Shown: piece after piece, positions 61,600 through 64,000 of the stretch | Layout: each line of letters begins with the position of its first letter | Position numbering within the stretch: position 1 is the stretch's first letter | Source: RDXT01 sp033765305 | Lineage (GTDB): Bacteria; Bacteroidota; Bacteroidia; J057 | NCBI GenBank assembly: GCA_033765305.1 | Contig: JANRID010000004.1 | Location: forward strand, 6,619-70,618 | DNA length: 64,000 nt | Direction: 5' to 3' | Made by a program: the position numbers and the translations under genes | Notes under the pieces: generated by a model | What the model saw: the letters and a program-made list of their open reading frames with translations, nothing else | Told to the model about the DNA's origin: nothing | Database searches by the model: none

Positions 61600-62769
61600 A
61601 TGCGCCGCCTCCTCTGCCCCCTCGCCCTGATCTGCTGGCTGCTGGCCAGCCTGGGCAGCGCATGGGCAGGCGGCGGGGGCGTTTCAGCCCTGATGAGGGT
61701 TCCGAACCCTCATCAGGGTTTTTATACCGGCTACAACGGCAGCACCAGCTCCAGCCACCGCTACGGCTTCCAGGGCGAGGCCTGCCCTGAGCGCAGCCGA
61801 AGGGAAAGCGACGACGAGCTGTACGGCGACGGCAATGCCATCGCCTTTACGTACCGGGTGCATGACCCCAGGATCGGCCGCTTCCTGAGTGTGGACCCGC
61901 TGGCGCCGGAGTATCCGTGGAATAGTCCGTGTGCCTTTAGCGGGAATCGGGTGCTGGATGCGGTGGAGCTGGAGGGGCTGGAGCCAGCATTAGTATCTTA
62001 TATTGGAATAGACGGCACGCAGAAAGAAGGTGGGCCAACTTCGGTAAATTACCCGACCCCCACGGGATTTGGGCAGGTGCCTGTGATATACCATTCAGGT
62101 GGAGCTTATGGAGCCATAGTTAATGGGCAAGTAGATGTTTCGGAGAGTGGTTATTATACAGCACAGGATTACGGCACCCTGATGTACAATATAGGCCGCG
62201 CGCATGGTATGTTTATTAATACTACTGGCTATGATGATCCGGAGAGGGTGAAGCAATGCCTGCTGGAAGATTGTATAGATGAGTTTAATGCAGCAGAATT
62301 TGACGAGTCATTTATCTATTCTGGCTTAGGTAGCCTGGCCGCAGGTATCGAAGCAGGAATTGATGCGCGAGAGCGAAGCCGACGGGGTTCAATGGTGCCT
62401 ATTGACCCCATTGAGTTTATAATGGTAGGGCAAGGCGTAAGTTCACTGATGCGATATGGAGCAGGCTATGTGATGAATCGCGTGACGGTGGGAGGGGCCG
62501 CTAAGGGTGCAGGTAACCTTGCAATACGTTCAGATATTGTTTTAAGTGGTGGTCGTAGCGGGCAATTGGTAAAGACTTTAACAGGTCCGGCAAATAGTGT
62601 AGTAAAAGGTGGACAAGGAAGAATTTTCATTACTGATGATGCTGGTAAAGTGATTTGGGATGTTACAAAGGATAGAGCAAAATCAGTAATTCCCGGACAA
62701 GGCTTCGGGCCAAAGGTCGCACCAACACAAGAACAGTTAAATCTATTAAAACAAGTATGGGGGAATTAA
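61600..62769 (+). CDS. Mini-RHS protein 2 with variable C-terminal toxin domain
   Basis: The protein has 389 residues from the ATG at 61600, placed directly behind the conserved promoter of copy C. Signal peptide RLLCPLALICWLLASLGSAW; RHS core SHRYGFQGEAC, ELYGDGNAIAFTYRVHD, IGRFLSVDPLAPEYPWNSPC at about 70-125, with no YD repeats. From about residue 128 the protein differs completely from mini-RHS 1. The last 75 residues, including LVKTLTGPANSVVKGGQGRI and VIPGQGFGPKVAPTQEQLN, resemble short tip domains of other polymorphic toxins; activity unknown. An immunity candidate follows at once. Confidence 0.75.
   Translation: MRRLLCPLALICWLLASLGSAWAGGGGVSALMRVPNPHQGFYTGYNGSTSSSHRYGFQGEACPERSRRESDDELYGDGNAIAFTYRVHDPRIGRFLSVDPLAPEYPWNSPCAFSGNRVLDAVELEGLEPALVSYIGIDGTQKEGGPTSVNYPTPTGFGQVPVIYHSGGAYGAIVNGQVDVSESGYYTAQDYGTLMYNIGRAHGMFINTTGYDDPERVKQCLLEDCIDEFNAAEFDESFIYSGLGSLAAGIEAGIDARERSRRGSMVPIDPIEFIMVGQGVSSLMRYGAGYVMNRVTVGGAAKGAGNLAIRSDIVLSGGRSGQLVKTLTGPANSVVKGGQGRIFITDDAGKVIWDVTKDRAKSVIPGQGFGPKVAPTQEQLNLLKQVWGN
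61785..61804. repeat. PERSRR dispersed repeat, copy 2
   Basis: CCCTGAGCGCAGCCGAAGGG, identical to the copy at 59842 and at the same place in the RHS core. A degenerate in-frame copy (RERSRRG) is seen near 62370-62385. Confidence 0.75.
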
Positions 62770-62771
62770 TC

Positions 62772-63242
62772 ATGAGCAATAACTGGAAAACATCTGTAAC
62801 CGAATTATTAGCAATATTCAGAGGAGCGTTGCTATCAATAATCCCGTGGCTTGAAAAAGCAAAAATCAAATGGAAAGAAGGTGAGGCATACGATGACTGG
62901 GATAATATTACGGAATCCCTGTATGCGAACATTGTTTGTTCTTCGATGACTGGAGAAGTTGCTTCAGAATATCGAGTTGCTAAATACAATTTTAACTATG
63001 ACGATTATGCATCAATAGATTTTATTGAGGTAAAGGATAAAGATAATTCTGAAAAGAGATTTGTATTCGTAGCTTTTCAAAGCAGTTTTACTCCATTAGA
63101 TAGTATCAAAGTAGCTGAGCTTGATAAAGCGAATAAAGTTGTTGGTTATACTAACTTGAAATTTGATAGCTTGGAGTTTGTTTTTGTTAAAAATATCAAC
63201 GGTAAAAGGGAGGTAATAAATAGCATAGAGGTTGCATTGTAG
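62772..63242 (+). CDS. Putative immunity protein of mini-RHS 2
   Basis: The protein has 156 residues from the ATG at 62772, two bases behind the toxin stop. GGGGGA about nine bases before this ATG is an SD-like site, rare in this window, so it is preferred to the ATG at 62757. The sequence (MSNNWKTSVTELLAIFRGAL, ASIDFIEVKDKDNSEKRFVF) is unknown and has no signal peptide, so it would act in the cytosol. The role is inferred from position and AT-rich composition. Confidence 0.55.
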   Translation: MSNNWKTSVTELLAIFRGALLSIIPWLEKAKIKWKEGEAYDDWDNITESLYANIVCSSMTGEVASEYRVAKYNFNYDDYASIDFIEVKDKDNSEKRFVFVAFQSSFTPLDSIKVAELDKANKVVGYTNLKFDSLEFVFVKNINGKREVINSIEVAL

Positions 63243-63572
63243 GAGTTGCCGCTAAGACGAGTACAAACTTGTTAAAGCCTCTGGGCTTAGGTTCTACCGG
63301 ACGTACCACAGCTGCGAATCTCACAGAGCAGTTGGCCATGAAAGAAATCATGTCCAATCCTACACTTGGTAAAACGGTAATGACAGGAATGAAAGATAGT
63401 CGTTGGGGGCGCAAACCAAATTGTCGCTTCCGGTCGTTTCGATTGGGCTCAATGACTGTGTTAACCCTGTTTTCAAAATTACTCTACGACAGTTTGGTTT
63501 GCGCCCGTCGTTGGTTAGGTTGGAATAAGATGCAATACACTCATACAGCATTGGATGGAACCAAAACAACCC
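63243..63572 (+). pseudogene. Displaced RHS toxin tip interrupted by a MITE
   Basis: Directly after the immunity stop, a frame without a start reads AAKTSTNLLKPLGLG, then GRTTAANLTEQLAMKEIMSN, MTGMKDSRW and WNKMQYTHTALDGTKTT. The LTEQLAM...NP...M.D.RW...GW.KM pattern is the C-terminal tip of a known type of RHS toxin. It is cut on the right by border repeat D and carries a 100-bp insertion after DSRW. It looks like a former RHS C-terminus pushed downstream when a new tip and immunity gene were acquired. Confidence 0.6.
63407..63506. mobile_element. 100-bp MITE with 20-bp inverted ends and 8-bp target duplication
   Basis: The left end GGGCGCAAACCAAATTGTCG (63407-63426) and the reverse complement of the right end (63487-63506) match at 19 of 20 bases. 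GTCGTTGG flanks it on both sides (63399-63406 and 63507-63514), an exact 8-bp target-site duplication. There is no coding capacity. Removing the element and one duplicate restores SRWLGWNKM in frame; the 108 added bases also keep the frame open. Confidence 0.88.
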
Positions 63573-63671
63573 CCCGCTGGCGCGAGGCTACGTACCTCCT
63601 ACCAGCTCTCCAGCGGGCTACACCCGCCCACACTTCTTGCGCACCCGCCCCTTTTTATCTATCTTCACCCC
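63570..63671 (+). repeat. Cassette-border hairpin repeat, copy D, with promoter
   Basis: CCCGCTGG (63573-63580) to CCAGCGGG (63610-63617), preceded by a run of 6 C. The promoter is TTG (63637-63639), 20 bases, TATCTTCA (63660-63667), ending 4 bases before the ATG at 63672. Closest to copy C. Confidence 0.85.
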
Positions 63672-64000
63672 ATGCGCCGCCTGCTGCCCCTCCTGGCCCT
63701 GCTCTGCCTGCTCGCCCCGCTCCGGGCGCAGGTGGACAGCCTGTATGACAGCAGCATCACCCTGGGGGCGGCCTGCCGGACCGCCCCTGCGCTGGTCCTG
63801 GCCGTCATCTCCGACCGCAAGATAGCCCGCGATACCGATGCCAACGGCACCCGCGACTTCGGAGTTTATCCTGAGCGCAGCCGAAGGGAGACGGATGTGA
63901 TCAGCTACTCAGACTACGACCCCGGAGTTTATCCTGAGCGGAGCCGAAGGGGCACCACCCTGCCGGGCCGCACGGGCTACAACGGCAGCACCAACCCCAA
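63672..64000 (+). CDS. RHS-type protein 3 (partial, runs off the window)
   Basis: The frame is open to the edge: MRRLLPLLALLCLLAPLRAQ (signal peptide), LYDSSITLGAACRTAPAL, then RDTDANGTRDF and GRTGYNGSTNP. Two PERSRR repeats sit in frame as VYPERSRR. The final GYNGSTNP aligns with the stretch just before RYGFQGEA in mini-RHS 1 and 2, so the RHS core should begin immediately past the edge. That would make this a third short RHS gene, with about 100 residues before the core. Confidence 0.7.
   Translation, partial: MRRLLPLLALLCLLAPLRAQVDSLYDSSITLGAACRTAPALVLAVISDRKIARDTDANGTRDFGVYPERSRRETDVISYSDYDPGVYPERSRRGTTLPGRTGYNGSTNP
63869..63951. repeat. PERSRR dispersed repeats, copies 3 and 4
   Basis: TCCTGAGCGCAGCCGAAGGG (63869-63888) and TCCTGAGCGGAGCCGAAGGG (63932-63951) lie 63 bases apart, both read as YPERSRR in the partial RHS frame. 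The preceding GGAGTTTA is repeated as well. Confidence 0.7.

Noticed and set aside
57953..63617. CRISPR array suggested by four similar repeats
   Set aside because: The copies are 0.7 to 2.9 kb apart with genes between them. There are no short regular spacers and no cas genes.

Overview
The window is chromosomal DNA from a GC-rich member of the Bacteroidota, most like the Saprospiria (Lewinella/Phaeodactylibacter relatives). Pointers are GldB, type IX secretion C-terminal sorting domains, BshA (bacillithiol), a DUF4834 protein, PorV/PorQ-like and TonB-dependent outer-membrane proteins, and several promoters of the Bacteroidota type (TTG, about 19-20 bases, TAnnTTTG). The genus is inference; no rRNA or tRNA gene was seen, nor any CRISPR array.

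Positions 1-31000 are mostly housekeeping and envelope genes. In order: ispE (partial), DUF4834, bshA; a T9SS-sorted metalloprotease; a CobW-type metal chaperone GTPase; a CstB-like persulfide dioxygenase next to a TauE-type exporter; two genes without assigned function; a DUF4412 protein; tamB; a DUF1444-like protein; gldB; a sigma-54 response regulator with an SGNH hydrolase; two outer-membrane-type proteins; a fur-STAS-purA run; a tiny membrane protein; groES-groEL; a membrane-anchored subtilase; and icd. BshA, the persulfide dioxygenase and the sulfite exporter suggest a bacillithiol-linked sulfide detoxification route.

Positions 30800-33100 hold a glycosyltransferase followed by a REP-associated tyrosine transposase (RAYT) surrounded by large REP-type hairpins. 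One hairpin is translated in frame inside the transposase gene. From 33083 to 47732 a mostly minus-strand block encodes a propeller/phosphoesterase lipoprotein, a T9SS lipase-like hydrolase, a methyltransferase, a LysM lytic transglycosylase, gatA and tatA, a GT2 glycosyltransferase, a YaiO-like protein, a membrane dipeptidase and a cytochrome-c-like propeller lipoprotein. A Gfo/Idh/MocA oxidoreductase follows on the plus strand. Positions 48807-54525 form a probable metal-uptake operon (small Cys protein, TonB receptor, DUF2911, DJ-1/PfpI, PepSY). A GNAT acetyltransferase and an ABC exporter come next.

From about 57000 to the right edge the window becomes a mosaic toxin island. It contains an orphan AHH-type toxin tail with an Imm11-like immunity gene, a truncated PD-(D/E)XK gene, a PIN toxin-antitoxin pair, and at least three very short secreted RHS-core genes. 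Two of these have AT-rich variable C-terminal domains with putative immunity genes behind them; the third runs off the edge. There is also a stranded toxin tip carrying a 100-bp MITE. Four copies of a hairpin repeat (CCCGCTGG...CCAGCGGG) lie at the cassette borders, and three of them carry the same promoter and the start of an RHS signal peptide. This repeat-linked mini-RHS system is the most novel thing in the window.
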